Positions 9,900 through 22,240 are shown, counted from the stretch's first letter. The stretch: DNA of 64,000 nt from Mytilus trossulus (GCF_036588685.1 NC_086386.1:68570682-68634681); one strand, 5' to 3'. Translations and numbers: made by a program. Notes: generated by a model not told the origin, from the sequence alone.

Positions 9900-11280
9900 A
9901 CAAACTGGTGAAAAAGATCAATATAAAAAAGCTACTGGTGTAGATTAGATATCATAATTATTAGGAGATGGTGCACCAGTACTCAACAAACACATAACAA
10001 CATTAATAAATAACACCATAGAAGCAAGTGAGTTTCCAAACAGACTTAAAAAAGCTCAGGTTGTACCATTACACAAATAGAATGATCTACTGAATAAAAA
10101 GAACTATAGACCTGTGGGCATTTTACCAACAATTTCAAAAGTATATGAAATGGTTATGTCTTACCAGTTGACTGAATTTTTTGAAAATATATTTCATGCC
10201 TTTTTATATGCATTCAGAAAAGGTCATGGATGTCAGACAACTTTTCTGAGACTCCTTGAAGATTGGAAAACAGCTTGGTATAAAAATATGTATGTGGCAG
10301 CTATTCAAATGGATGTTCGAAAGCTTTTGACTGTTTACCACATGATATTCTTTAAAGTAAATTATCTGCCTACGGTCTTTCTTCTGAATCAGTGAAATTA
10401 CTTCAAAATTATCTTACAGATCGTAGGCAACAAATTAAACTTCAGGTAGTACTCAGCAGCTGGACTGACATCCATAAAGGGGTTTCCAAAGGCTCCATCC
10501 TCGGGCCCCTATTATTTAATATTTTTATACATGACATATTCTATTTTATTAAACCCTGTAAAATTATGCCGATGATAATATTCTGTCATATGCTGACAAC
10601 AATTTTGAAAATTTATTTTGTGCACTTGAAAGAGAAAGTGCTGTTTTTATTGACTGCTTTCGATATAGTTGTATGCAGGCAAATCCTGATAAATTCCAAG
10701 CCATTGCAGTTGGAAATAACAAAATTGTAAAAAAGCCTGTATTTAATATACAGTCAGCAAAATATCTTGTAATGAGATTGTCAAACTTTTAGGTATTGAT
10801 ATTGACAATCAACTTAATTTTAATCTGCACATTAAAAATTTGTCGTAAAGCATCCCAACAACTGAATCTTTTAAATCGCATTGGCTGCTACCTTACTGAA
10901 TTGAATAAATTTACCATTTTCGACAAATTTATTTTATTTAATTTATTTTTTTTCCTTTGGCATGGCATTTCTGCAACAAAAAATAACACCACCAAATTGG
11001 AACAAATTCAGGTAAGGGCTTTACGATTTATATATGAAGCCTATGTTAGTTCATATGATGAACTACTTTTACAAGCAAAGGTTCCATCACCGAAAATAAG
11101 ACGTATGCGTAACATAGCTATTAAATAGAAATTGTCACCACCATGCTTACATGATTTTAAAAATAATTTTAGATATTCTAATATTGTAGATATACCTAGG
11201 ATCCGAACATCAACCTATGGTAAGAACTCTTTTAAATACACAGCTGTCGTTTTGTGGAATGATCAATCTAATTAAAACAT
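9900..11280 (+). pseudogene. LINE reverse transcriptase, broken
   Basis: RT motifs appear across several frames: TGVD near 9935, KNYRPVGILPTISKVYE at 10100-10150, the QMD catalytic block near 10305 (IQMDVRK), GVSKGSILGPLLFNIFIHDI at 10480-10540 (the usual GVPQG has become GVSKG), and the catalytic NYADDNILSYAD at 10562-10597 in yet another frame. The C-terminal region 10790-11130 (LLNRIGCYL, TTKLEQIQVRALRFIYE) is typical of CR1-like elements. Multiple frameshifts and stops are present. Confidence 0.8.
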
Positions 11281-11300
11281 ATTTAGTATAACGTAATCAG

Positions 11301-12076
11301 AGATCAATATATTAATTAGATTGGGATTCAACTGGCCTCGAAACAAAAATGTGACTTTGTTTAATGAAAATGCACTATGTATACACTCATAAACATATAA
11401 ATGGAATCAAAATTTAAAACAAAAACATAAAAACAAACAATGGCCAGAGACTCTTTGCCTTGGGACACGTACAAAACAGCAGTAAGGTTAACATGTTGTG
11501 TGAGATCTTTTTTTGCTATACTCAAGTTGTAGCTAGCCACATTTTGTCTGATGTCATATAACACCTGTTGGGTGACTAAGTGCGGCGAAACTGAGTCGTT
11601 AGAATTTATCAAAAATACAATTTAATGTTTAATATGCTCACTATTTTTTTTAATCTTATCATGTATATGATACGACTGTATATTTATACACATCATATTC
11701 AAATCTTCCTTATGAATTGAATTAAAAAAAAATCGGTTTTAGACAATACAACAATAATTTTGACCTTCTGTGTTGGGTGTTATATCGTTGGGTTGTTCCC
11801 TAAATAACATAATAATACCCATGTAGTCATATTCTTTTGACTTATTATTTTGTTAATTTTCTAAGACATTTATAAAAAAAATGACTGCATTTATAAATCA
11901 TATGTTTAAATCCAATTTAGCTTTTCAAAAGTCATGACTGTAATATGCACATGACACCACTTACCCCTTTTTAAACTTACAACCATATAAAGTACTTAGT
12001 GATATAGGTTTAGCTTAATGATATCGACAATTGTATAAGAAAGGTTCTAAACAGTTTGAATATCAATGTGCTAAAA
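11301..12076. other. Spacer between the LINE and the BTB gene
   Basis: AT-rich. About 11380-11600 carries wording similar to the dispersed 'gactctttgcct.. gggacacgtacaaaac' repeats. It presumably includes the 3' UTR of the minus-strand BTB gene. Confidence 0.35.
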
Positions 12077-13106
12077 TCACAGTACAAAAATGAGTCCGGG
12101 TATCTGTCCACGGTTTTCGCATGTTCCATTTTGTGAATATAAAGAAGATTGTAAAAACGTCACTGAAAAATAACCATGACTTGAAGTATTTTTGATTATA
12201 TAATTTTTTCCTGTCACAGTGCTCGGTCCACTCATACAAAGCTGAACAGTGTATGTAGTCTTTGAAACTATTTTAACGGGGGACTCTAATAAAATTTCAC
12301 AAATTCCTTGGTCATTAGAAGATGAACTATCTAATTTGCTTTTGATTGTATTGAGAACCGTAGAACCGTGTAAAATGTTTAATGTAAAACGATTCAAGGC
12401 TGAATCACGTTTAGATCCAAATAGAAGAACGGAAATAAGTTCTGCATCATTGGAAGTTTCGAAATCGATACAGTCATCAATTCCGGAATAACTCCACGTG
12501 AAGCTGCTGGTATCAACTTCGCATCTAACGATAATCACGCGAAATCTCGTTTTTGAAGAAAAAATATCAGTATGTTTGCCGTTGAAATGATCGTATACTC
12601 TTTCTTTTTCTTCAAATGTAAGAATGTTCATAGATGAAACATTGTCCGTAAAAACCTTTGGTGTCATACAAGGGAATCGTATGAGGTATAATAAGTTACC
12701 GAGAGCTTTTCTAATGTTTTCATTCGTTGTCGGTATGCTTTGTTTTTCACATCTCAGTTTGGCCCATTTTATCATTGTCTTAAATACGATTTCTTCTTCG
12801 CAATTCAGTTTATCGGATTCCACTATCAGTTTAACGCATTCAGCGGATAAATGATTAAAATCATCGGAGTCGAGGCACTCTCTTGGGTTCTTAAAAATAA
12901 AATTCAGTGCATTTGTTTTTAAGTCCTCCATGTGAAAGTCATTCGCTGTTTGAAAAACATCACATGCGTGATCTATATCGATATTTGTATTCAAGAATTC
13001 ACTACATTGTTCTTTCAAATTTACCAACATGTACTTTTCTGAGCTATACATAAGTCCTGTGATACTTTTAGCGTCTATCATAATTGTATTGTCGGTGTAT
13101 ATATAC
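12077..13106 (-). CDS. BTB gene, exon 2
   Basis: Begins after CACAG at plus-strand 13107 and encodes the end of BTB, all of BACK and PHR, and the stop. The in-frame ATG at 13081 is internal (M90), not the start. Confidence 0.9.
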
Positions 13107-14545
13107 CTGTGAAGAAAATAAACTATTTTATAATTATTTTCAGGTTAAAAAAAGACATATATTCTTTTATGAGAGTGATATATATGGCAACGTATTTTGA
13201 CATTTTTATATAACGTGCAGCCTTGAAAAGTGTCGTTATTCGCAGTGTTTCGTGAAATCGGTAAAAAAAATCAACATGCAAGACATTTTTCCTGCACACA
13301 AAAAATAGTAATTGAGATTCCATACCAGTAGAACTATATGTTTGAAAAGTTACCAAGGTCAAGAATAATGGCTATCATATGACCCCTATTTCTGAAATTA
13401 TATTCAAATAATTCATTAAGATAAAACAAGTGAAACGGTGAGTTTCTGCGATGCTACTTCGTCCAAGTATTTCGGTATTTAACAGGGAGTTGTCGATTGA
13501 TTTATCTGAAAACGCATCACACGGTATAATTGATTAATATATACACTCAAACCATATTTTAGAATTCCTTTTAATGTCCTCCTTGAGAAAGAGGTGGCGT
13601 ATATATTCATTGCATTTGGACGGACTGGATGACATACGAACTGACAACGGTATATCATGATACGCCCCGTATTATAATTGTGCGTATCACTAATGAGACT
13701 GAATATTACATTAATATAGATCATACTGCTTTAGATAATGAAAACCCCTCATCCAGTTTAACGCGTTTTACATATCTGCGTTATGTAAATTTCGACTACA
13801 GATTTACCGCATAGAAATAGAAGAAGTACATTGATAGATACAGGAAGATGTGCTAATGAGACAACACTTAAATCAAAGTAACAATCAACAAAAGCAAACC
13901 ATTACCGGCAGGTATAGGTCAACATATGACCTTTAACACAGGGCCTAGGCTCACACCGAACAGCAAGTTAAAGGGCCACCAATATTACTAGTGTAAACCA
14001 ATTCAAACGGGAAAACCAACGGTCTAATCTAATAGTATATAAAAACGAAAAACAAGTATGAACTTCATAAACAGACGACAACCACTGTTCATCAAATTCC
14101 TGATTTAGGACAGGTGCTAACATTTGCAGCGGGATTAAACGTTTTAATAGTACTAAATATTTTCTCTTTTCTGCAACAACAGTATAACAACCCAACATAG
14201 CAAGCCACACCATATAATATCATTTGGAACATGTGGAAGGCTCAACTCAACAACAAAAAAACGTATATCAAACTAAAATTTGAAATAATTCCTTAATACT
14301 TACATTAACATCATTTTAAAATGTTCTTGAGTCATGTCTACAATCTCAACATCACCTTTTTCTGATAATGGCCCTCCATACATGCTGTAGAATACAGGGC
14401 TAGCACTAGCAAGCATGTACTTATGGGCTTTAATTGGTGACCTGTCTGATCCAACATGGAATGTGACGTCACACATTAGCTGATTGTCTAACATATATTT
14501 CATGCGATCTGATAGTGATTTTCCTTCTTGCCAAACAGCGTCCAT
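12077..14545 (-). CDS. BTB-BACK-PHR domain protein (BTBD1/2/3/6-like), complete, 423 aa
   Basis: Two exons on the minus strand, 14545-14304 and 13106-12077, total 1272 nt and splice in phase 2 with a GTAAGT donor and a TTCTTCACAG acceptor. The start sits in a strong context (ACCATGG). BTB domain at residues ~16-115 (MCDVTFHVGSDRSPIKAHK, then SPVFYSMYGG, typical of the BTBD1/2/3/6 group), joined across the intron at M81-YIYTD. BACK domain at ~120-235 (CDVFQTANDFHMEDL; ESDKLNCEEEIVF; IRFPCMTPKVF). C-terminal PHR domain at ~272-423, ending SQNGTCENRGQIPGLIFVL, which fits the usual PHR end. Family members are cytoplasmic adaptors for Cullin-3 ubiquitin ligases. All domains are intact, so it is probably functional. 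Its target is unknown. Confidence 0.92.
13825..14215 (-). repeat. Dispersed 'GAGACAAC' SINE-like repeat in the BTB intron
   Basis: Starts 'ATACAGGAAGATGTGCTAATGAGACAAC' and continues through 'TAAAGGGCCACC', 'AACGGTCTAATC', 'AAACAGACGACAACCACTG' and 'GACAGGTGCTAACAT'. The same order of words occurs at 38985-39290 and in part at 31880-32050, so this is one repeat family. Confidence 0.6.
14304..14545 (-). CDS. BTB gene, exon 1
   Basis: Encodes residues 1-80 and two bases of M81. The donor on the minus strand is GTAAGT (plus-strand 14298-14303). It holds the first two thirds of the BTB fold. Confidence 0.9.
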
Positions 14546-14964
14546 GGTCCTTTTGTATTAAATAATCGAAAAATATAAAGGAAAGAATTTAGCATTTGAC
14601 ATAAACAGTTTACTTTTTAGTGTCTTTAAATATCAGATTTTTTGTACAAGGCTAAGAAACAGGTGTAACGCTAGCTTCAGCTGGGTACAAATACAGCTGA
14701 TATTAAAAGATCCTAAATATTTATTGCCATTTTCCTGCAATAGATGTTGTACATTTTTCCAATTTCAATCGTTGATTTTGTTTTGTAAGAAATTGACGCG
14801 ACTAAAACGCGGACCGCATTGAGGACTCCAAAATTTAACTGTGATGTAAATAGTAATTTGACATAACCGTTCGCTTCCAAAAGAAGTTTGATAACAGGAA
14901 ATCAAATACGTATGGTATATGCATATATCGCTTTGTGTTATCTGTACATTTGTAAATTATGATT

Positions 14965-16065
14965 CAAACAAAAAATTCTCTGAAACCGACATTATCAAGA
15001 TGCTGGATTTCTTGATTGACAACATATTTGTTACGTTCAGATGACGTGTTTTCCAACAGACTGTCGGCATGCTAATGGGAACCAGTTCTGTTCCTTTTTT
15101 TTCACAGGCACTCGTATCAGATTCTTTCCCTATATACCATTGTGTTATATAAAAAATTCTGAGACGAGTGCCAATGCTTTTTTCGCCGACTTGGTTTATT
15201 TATTATAATGAGGCTGACTTCATACAGGAACTTCTTAGGAAGAAAGATAAGAAGTAAGCAATATTATCCTTTAACTCTACTTTCCGCTATATAGATGATG
15301 TTCTTTCAATAAATGATTCAAAACTTGTTGATTATGTTGAACGCATCTATTCAATCCAACAAGAGATAAAGGATGCTACAGATACAGTAAAGTCAGCCTT
15401 ACATCTTGACTTACATCTAGAAAATGACAATTAGGGTTGGTTGAAAACTAAACTTTACGACAAAAGAGATGATTTCAGCTTTGCAATTGTGAACTTTCCA
15501 TTTCTTAGTAGCAACATTCTAGCAGCACCTGCATACGGCGTATAATCTCCTAATTGATAAGATATTCCCGTGCTTCTTGCATTTCTAATCATGATTTTCT
15601 TGATAGAGGGTTGCTTCTCACAAGAATGCTTTTAAACTAAGAGTTCCAAATGGTGAAGTTGAAATCATCCCTTCGTTAATTTTACGGACGGCATCACAAG
15701 TTGGTTGACCGTTATGGAAATCCGTTTCACAAATGATATCAGATATGTTCCCTACGTCGTAACTACAACACCCTTCCCTATCATGAATGTGACCCACCGA
15801 ATAAGACTATTTACCGGATTTTTTTTATCACAAAAGCAACACGACGGGTGTCCCAAATGCAGCAGGATATGCTTACCCTTCCGAAGCACCTGAGACCACC
15901 CTTTAACTTTTGGTGGGGTTCGGGTTGTTTATTCTTTAGTTTTCTATGTTGTGTCATGTGTACTATTGTTTGTCTTTTTTTTTCATTTTTAGCCATGGTG
16001 TTGTCAGTTTATTTTCGATTTATGAGTTTGACTGTCCCTCTGCTATCTTTCGTCCCTCTTGTATA
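14965..16065 (+). mobile_element. Penelope-like element, 5'-truncated and decayed
   Basis: Encodes in broken frames the RT of the same PLE family as at 49.3 kb: KFSETDIIKMLDFLIDNIF (about 14970-15030), then the catalytic block RYIDDVLSIND (about 15284-15316), then LYDKRDDFSFAIVNFPFL (about 15450-15510), then the C-terminal part and the non-coding tail ending CTTTCGTCCCTCTTGTATATG. Frame shifts, stops and a 74-bp insertion at 15103-15176 show that it is dead. No GIY-YIG endonuclease motif is visible. Confidence 0.8.
15103..15176. mobile_element. Miniature inverted-repeat element (74 bp) inside the PLE
   Basis: Ends GGCACTCGTATCAGA and (inverted) TCTGAGACGAGTGCC match with one or two differences. 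It interrupts the PLE reading between GTNC-like and ADLF-like motifs, and CTTTTTT-type sequence flanks both sides (15094-15102 and 15177-15183), a possible 7-8 bp target duplication. It is too short to code and may be hAT-derived; this is an inference. Confidence 0.6.
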
Positions 16066-16174
16066 TGAATAGCAGAAACAGTGGCTGATCCAGAATTTTC
16101 CAGAAGAATGGGTCCTATTACTGCCTAAAAAGGGTGGAGACTCATGTCATGCTTCAGTGATTCCCGATTTAATC

Positions 16175-16700
16175 AATAAAATTGAGAAAGGAAATGGAGA
16201 ATGTATCAAAGAGACAACAACCCGACCATAGAAAAAACAACAACAGAAGGTCACAAACAGGTCTTCAATGTAAAAATTCCGGCACCGGAGGCGTCGTTAA
16301 GCTGGCGCCTAAACAAATATATACTAGTTCAGTGATAATGAACGCCATACTAATTTCCAAATTGTACACAAGAAACTAAAATTAAAATAATACAAGACTA
16401 ACAAAGACCAGAGGCTCATGACTTGGGACAGGCGCAAAAATACGGGCGGGGTAAACATGTTTATGAAATCTCAACCCCCCCCCCTATACCTCTAGCCAAT
16501 GTAGAGAAGTAAACGCATAACAATAGGTACATTTAAAATTCAATTCAAGAGAAGTCCGAATCTGATGTCAGAAGATATAACCAAAGAAAATAAACAAAAT
16601 AACAATTGTACATAAATAACAACAGACTACTAGCAAATAACTGACATGCATTTTTTCACATAAAGGAGGCATCCCTTTTAACACCCGCCTTTCAGAAAGG
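16175..16700 (+). repeat. Dispersed 'GGAAATGGGGAATGTGTCAAAGAGACAAC' repeat, long copy
   Basis: Starts AATTGAGAAAGGAAATGGAG and runs through 'CCGACCATAG', 'GTCTTCAATG', 'ATATATACTAGTTCAGT', 'ACAAGAAACTAAAATTAAAATAATACAAGACTA' and 'CTGACTTGGGACAGG'-like wording. Shorter copies lie at 37935-38165 and 41938-42120, and a fragment at 42121-42155. No coding capacity. Confidence 0.7.
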
Positions 16701-17500
16701 TGGATTGGAGTATAAATATTTTACATGTATATCAGTCGGACTTTTCAGTGATATTTAATGCAAGCTCGATCAGGTTATGTACCGTTTACCGTTTATCGAG
16801 CAGATGGAATTTTGCCACGAAAAAGAGGTGTTTCGTCTAGATTTTTTCCAATCACGTGTATCAGTGAAGTAATTAATTGATTTTCATCTTTCAGACATGT
16901 AAGTATATTATGCTGATAAAAGAGTAATACAACTTATAGTTCGAGATTACTCTGACGGACCCCCGCCGAAAAAACTTGTCTGGCAAAAAAGCTGTTGAAC
17001 GTCTGAGTAGTCTCGGACTATATAACTTATTAACTAGTTAATCCAGCCAAGGTAATCAAATTTATTCTATAACTGGCAATTTATTTAACATTCTAAAAGC
17101 TTATGGTTCAACCAGAAAAGGATTTGTATTTTCATAACAAACAGTTAATACTCCTTTTTGTATTCGTTTTTTTTAGAAAAATATAAAAAAAAAACCGTTG
17201 AAGCGGCGGATCAAGGTAAGTGGAACCCCCATTTTTTGTTAACACAATGCATTCGAATAGAGTCATGAATGTATTATTCTTTTTATCCTTGATTGGTTAC
17301 CCCCCCCCCCCCTCCGTTTTTAAAATTTGCTAGATCCGCCCCTCCGTAGTGTATGCTTTTTATTTGAATTATTAACGAATACAGCAACACCAGATGGCAG
17401 ATATTTGATCGATTGATTGCGTGTTGGTTGTTTAACAACAAAAATTTGAACAAAGACGTCCACGTGTCTGGCGTGATCATATAAAGTTATCCCTATTTAC
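16701..17500. other. Intergenic, nothing recognised
   Basis: AT-rich with a C11 homopolymer near 17301. No coding potential. Confidence 0.35.
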
Positions 17501-17514
17501 ACTCATACCGGTCA

Positions 17515-17725
17515 TTATTATATGCATATGACATTATTCTAGTGTCCGAAACCAAAGAAGGGTTACAAAATGCACTTAATGAGTTAACTAAATTTTGTTC
17601 CCTATGGAAACTTGATGTAAACCAACAAAAATCAAAAATTATAATACTCAATTCTAATGGATAATATCATTGTAATTATTTTAAAGTAGAAAACGAACTT
17701 CTTGAGACTGTTAAATCTTATTCTG
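17515..17725 (+). pseudogene. LINE reverse transcriptase fragment
   Basis: Translates as LLYAYDIILVSETKEGLQ, then ALNELTKFCSLWKLDVN, then QQKSKIIILNS, with a stop near 17660. This is the catalytic block of a non-LTR RT in which the usual YADD has become YAYD, followed by the thumb region. It belongs to a different family from the 8.4-11.3 kb LINE. Confidence 0.65.
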
Positions 17726-17759
17726 AAGCATTTGACTGAACTGTTAAATAGCAGTCTAC

Positions 17760-18780
17760 CAGTCATTATAAAAATCACCATAAAGTATATTAATGATTTT
17801 TTTTTTTATTGAGAACAGTTGAATAACTTGTATTTATTTTAATATGCAACCTAATTTTTATTTGTGTTTTTTTTAATTGTTCATGAACATTAATAATGCG
17901 TTTATATTTATAACCTTTGTTTTCTTCGCTGTGCATACCACTGTCGCTCTAATATAATTATAATCAATTTTACTATATCGTCAGTTCATTGTCTTAATTT
18001 TGTATGCCATAACCATTTAATGTAAATGTGTTTGTGCTAACATGGCTAATGTCAGTAATGAATAGTGTCTATTGTCTATAAAAGTAATTAACAAAGAACA
18101 ATGGAAATAATTAATATAAGTTAATCATACACTTTCTTATTTTATTTACATGGGTATAAATAAATATTTATGAAGTAAAGTTAATTGAAAGTTATTTATA
18201 TAGTAATACTCACCTTAAAGAAAACAAGATAATATGACGATTTTACAAACAGGAAGTGAAATATACAATTTTATCACGTGTCTGAGTCTATTAGTAATAA
18301 ATAGTTTATATTTTAGTATTTATAGTGAATAAAAACCGGCAGTGCAGCTAGGGGCTCAGCTAGTCAAGGACGTTAAAAACTACTATCGTCGAGAATAAAA
18401 AGTCTTACATTTAAATCTAATATCGAGAAAAAAACACAGGTAAAATACACATTATTTTATAAATGATGAAAAAGAGACAACTCGAAGTTACTTTCTTAAA
18501 AAAAAAGAAGCAATACGTGAACATAAGACCGTTGACTGCCGGATTTGTGTGAGCTTTTTGATTGAACTAATCAACTGTGGACCTAAGTAGTCAGTTGAAA
18601 CATTGAAAGTGTATGTAGCCAATATCTAAGAACCGATTGACCTATGCAAATTGCACAAACCAATTGCAATACAAATTTATGCACTCAGTTTGCTTTATAA
18701 TCTGGAATTTTGGATGGATTTATTTTATCTATCATATCCTAATATTTTGTGTCCTGCATGGGTGTCTTCATATTCTCAAC
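17760..18780. other. AT-rich intergenic stretch
   Basis: No coding potential. The last ~180 bases lie directly before the hammerhead dimer but show nothing I can assign. Confidence 0.35.
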
Positions 18781-19096
18781 TCGTTTAAAAATTATAATCC
18801 TGGTACTTTTGATAACTATTTACACCACTGGGTTGATGCCACTGCTGGTGGACGTTTCGTCCCCGAGGGTATCACCAGCCAAGTAGTCAGCACTTCGGTG
18901 TTGACATGAATATCAATTATATGGTCATTTTTATAAATTTTCTGTTTACAAAACTTTGAATTTTTCGAAAAACTAAGGATTTTCTTACCCCAGGAGTAGA
19001 TTACCTTAGCCGTATTTGGCACAATTTTTTGGAATTTTGGGTCCTTAATGCTCTTCAACTTTGTATTTGTTTGGCTTTTTAACTATTTAGATCTGA

Positions 19097-19140
19097 GCGT
19101 AACTGATGAGTCTTATGAAGACGAAATGCGCGTCTGGCGT
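19097..19140 (+). ncRNA. Hammerhead ribozyme, copy 1 of dimer (partly degraded)
   Basis: The core CTGATGA (19103-19109), stem II GTC/GAC (19110-19112 and 19120-19122) and GAA (19123-19125) are intact. Stem III reads ATGCGCGT (a C-to-T change leaves a wobble pair), and stem I GCGTAA/TGGCGT has lost one pair. The cleavage triplet GTC at 19132-19134 is kept. Activity is probably reduced. Confidence 0.65.
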
Positions 19141-19451
19141 AAAAAAATATAATCCTGGTACTTTTGATAACTATTTACACCACTAGGTCGATGCCACTGC
19201 TGGTGGACGTTTCGTCCCCGAGGGTATCACCAGCCCAGTAGTCAGCACTTCGGTGATGACATGAATATCAATTATATGGTCATTTTTATAAATTTTCTGT
19301 TTACAAAACTTTGAATTTTTCGAAAAACTAAGGATTTTCTTACCCCAGGAGTAGATTACCTTAGCCGTTTTTGGCACAATTTTTTGGAATTTTGGGTCCT
19401 TAATGCTCTTCAACTTTGTATTTGTTTGGCTTTTTAACTATTTAGATCTGA

Positions 19452-19495
19452 GCGTCACTGATGAGTCTTATGTAGACGAAACGCGCGTCTGGCGT
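19452..19495 (+). ncRNA. Hammerhead ribozyme, copy 2 of dimer (intact)
   Basis: All consensus positions are present. Stem I: GCGTCA (19452-19457) pairs with TGGCGT (19490-19495). Core CTGATGA at 19458-19464. Stem II: GTC with GAC around a seven-base loop. GAA at 19478-19480. Stem III: the palindrome ACGCGCGT (19481-19488). Cleavage is predicted after C19489 of the GTC triplet. Stem III has no room for a stable loop beyond two pairs and GCGC, so cleavage may need a dimer of two units, as reported for other metazoan hammerheads with short stem III. Confidence 0.8.
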
Positions 19496-19497
19496 CT

Positions 19498-22240
19498 AAT
19501 TTCCATGTGCAGTGAAACATGTAGCATGCAATTGATTGGGACCTCTTAAAAAGACATAAAAAATCTCATATTTTAAGCATTTCCTGATTTTACAGGGAAA
19601 CTTGGTTTTGCAAAAGGATATTTCAATTCCAAAGTTTTATGAATAACTGTACATACTCTCAAAATAACCAATTTATATAAAAAAAAAGACCACGTAGGTA
19701 TAAAAAGACCCAGAATTAAAATGGTGTAGGCCAGACGCGTGCAAGTCTACAAAATAGCATCAGCTCGAATGAAACAAGTTTAAAAGACAAATTGGTAACA
19801 AAGTTAAAGAAATATATTCCATGGGTAGAGAATCCTTTGCTATTTGAAAAGGTCAAAGTTTAGAATAGGACAAGGATTAAAACTAGAAAAAGAGGAGAAA
19901 CAGCTAGTGGTCATAACACCGTTTGTAATGAAGACTCAGCTTTAAATTGAGATGTCCTGAAAATAGAGAAGAAAAACTAAAATGCGCTTTCAAGAGAGAA
20001 ATTAACATTATTGCATGCACGCGATATTTTAGAACAGGAAATAGTAAATAAAAAGCATACGCACTGATACTCAGGAAAAGAATACGTATTAGCGTCATCA
20101 CATATATATATTAATCTTATAGTTAAAACGAATGTCAAACTATCCTTTTCACATGTTATGACATTTAAAATGTGATCTTTAATGTGAATGCATCAAGACG
20201 TGTAGAATAGTTGGTCATCACTTCACAGGGAATACAATTTTCAAAACCATACCATAGTATAAATAATGTTGATCTTATATAAAGTTTAAACTATATATAT
20301 ATATATAACAAATAAAAATAGAAATGAAATTTTAAAACAAACATACGTTCCTGTTCGAATAGATCCATACTAAAACAGTATAAAATAATAAACACTATCA
20401 TGGTAATCAAATTTTGTTTTGATTATTGTAAATCATTATAAAGTGATGTCTTTTTGTGAAAGTAAGGATTTTAATTCGTGACCGTTTGGATTTTAAAAAT
20501 ATAAGTGATTTATCTTCTGTTTTATGGATATATTACAATACAAAGTCAATGAATAACAATTACTTATAAACATTTACTAAAACGATATGAAATAAATAAC
20601 GTAAAAATATAATAATTATCTTTTATCAACTTTTTTTTGTAAGATGCAAGGATTTATTTTGATTTAATTATTATGTAACATATACGAATGAATATATACA
20701 AAATTCTAAGCTGCTAACGTATCTTGACATATAAAAAATTATTTCTTGATTGCAATATTCTGACTTCAATTATTGTTAGTTTCTACAGAAACATTAATAT
20801 TTATTGATTTGTATATATTTCTATGATTTCTATTACATGTACATTAATTAAATTGAATACTTTTGATACTTATATTATCTTTCTGTTTTCTGATAAATAT
20901 TTAAACATCTCCTAAGTTTATGACAAAAATACACAAAATCACCTTGTTAAAATCTTCAGACATAATTAACATACATGTTACCATGACAAATTTATGCACA
21001 ATACTACATTATAAAATGACTTATTCTTGACACACACCATGTACTGGGGTCGTTTAAAAAAATTGTGTTGTCTTATACTAGTTTAGTAACTTTTATGCCA
21101 AAGCGCTTATAAACATTCACATAATTAAAAACACATATGTTATGTGAAAAGGCAAACATGTTCTAATATTTTAACGATTTATTGACTGCGACTTAGTTTT
21201 TGTTGTTTAACTTTCCAATTTTCTTTGATTGTTGAATATACAATGCCTTACTATAATGTTGGGTTTCTTGGGAGAAATCAAATAGCATATAATCGTTGAC
21301 ACAAAATATGTGGCTATGCTGTATGGGTTTTGGTTATTGTTGAAGGCCGTACGGTGGACTTTAGTTGTTAATTTCTGTATCATTTTATACTTGTGGAGAG
21401 TAGTCTCATTTGCAGTCAAACCACATTTTCTTGTTTATATGTGTACCGCAATTAATCTACAAAAATATCAACATGATCAAGAATATACAGTAACGTACAG
21501 ATCAATTTTTACTACTTGGATATTGTTTTTACGCAATCAAACACCGGACAGCAACATGTGATGTTTCCGTCAAATATTAATCTAAATAAAACTTCAATTA
21601 AAAGAAATTTGCCTTCGGATTCTTCGTAATATTTGGGTATATCAACGGTAACATTTTTCTAGATAACAATATTGGTACGAAAATGCAGCGTGCTTTATAT
21701 ACGTGAATTGGTGAGCTCCTTTTTACTAAATTTAAAGGTTATTTGTATAATTTTGATAATGCGAGAGGTATAAGGCCGGTGACCAAAGTCAGATTGATGA
21801 AATTTGAAATCATCAAAATTGTTATTGCATTCGGCCAGATTAGCTATGTTCAGTCCACCAGTGATATAATTTTACTTTCTGATATCCACAAGTTGGCCAC
21901 AAATCTGACCCCTTCAAACAAACACTGACAATACTTCTTTCCGGATTTTCAGTTGCTATTTAAAAACTTTGTTTATCATACAGAAATAAATTTGGGTCAC
22001 GAATTTTTATTTTCATGAGTGATAAAATGTAATGTAAATTGGGGTTAAATAATTTATTTTGGCACTCGGGAATAAGTCTATATTGGTTCCCTCGTGGTAA
22101 TACAGCATGCGATACAGATTTTGTCATGCTTTATTCTATATTTATCTTGACCTCAGTAAAACATCTACCTTTAATTTTTATGAACAAACATTCTCTAAAA
22201 TGGATGTATATGTAAATCCTTTAATGTTTTGTATGTACGT
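19498..22240. other. AT-rich intergenic stretch
   Basis: Mostly unassignable. It includes an (AT)n run at 20284-20306 and, at 21300-21430 (+), a fragment of the 'GAGACAAC' dispersed repeat (GGCCGTACGGTGGACTTTAG). No gene is supported. Confidence 0.35.

Larger units (their letters stand above)
8430..11300 (+). mobile_element. CR1-like non-LTR retrotransposon (LINE), decayed
   Basis: A nearly full-length coding region is visible in pieces: a Cys-pair end of a PHD-like finger (DPWLCNDCKFA, about 8548-8580), an AP-endonuclease domain, a reverse transcriptase and a C-terminal domain. Frames switch repeatedly and stops interrupt, so it is dead. The domain order EN-RT in one polyprotein and the motif style are those of the CR1/L2/jockey group. 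I see no long terminal repeats and no clear 3' repeat tail. Confidence 0.8.
18782..19497 (+). mobile_element. Tandem dimer of a ~355-bp hammerhead-ribozyme unit (retrozyme-like)
   Basis: Two near-identical units (each beginning 'TATAATCCTGGTACTTTTGATAAC') lie head to tail. Each ends with a hammerhead motif, at 19097-19140 and 19452-19495, exactly 355 bp apart. Tandem units bounded by self-cleaving hammerheads are the layout of retrozymes, non-coding retroelements copied through circular RNA. The unit also occurs in front of the PLE at 48983 and on the minus strand near 42.9, 55.1 and 59.7 kb. There is no coding content. Confidence 0.75.

Noticed and set aside
12249..12854. Plus-strand open frames over the BTB gene
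   Set aside because: Shadows of the minus-strand coding exon.
18637..19413. Open frames of 76-90 residues over the hammerhead dimer
   Set aside because: Near-identical frames arise in both units simply because the DNA is duplicated; the unit is non-coding and frames do not match other copies.
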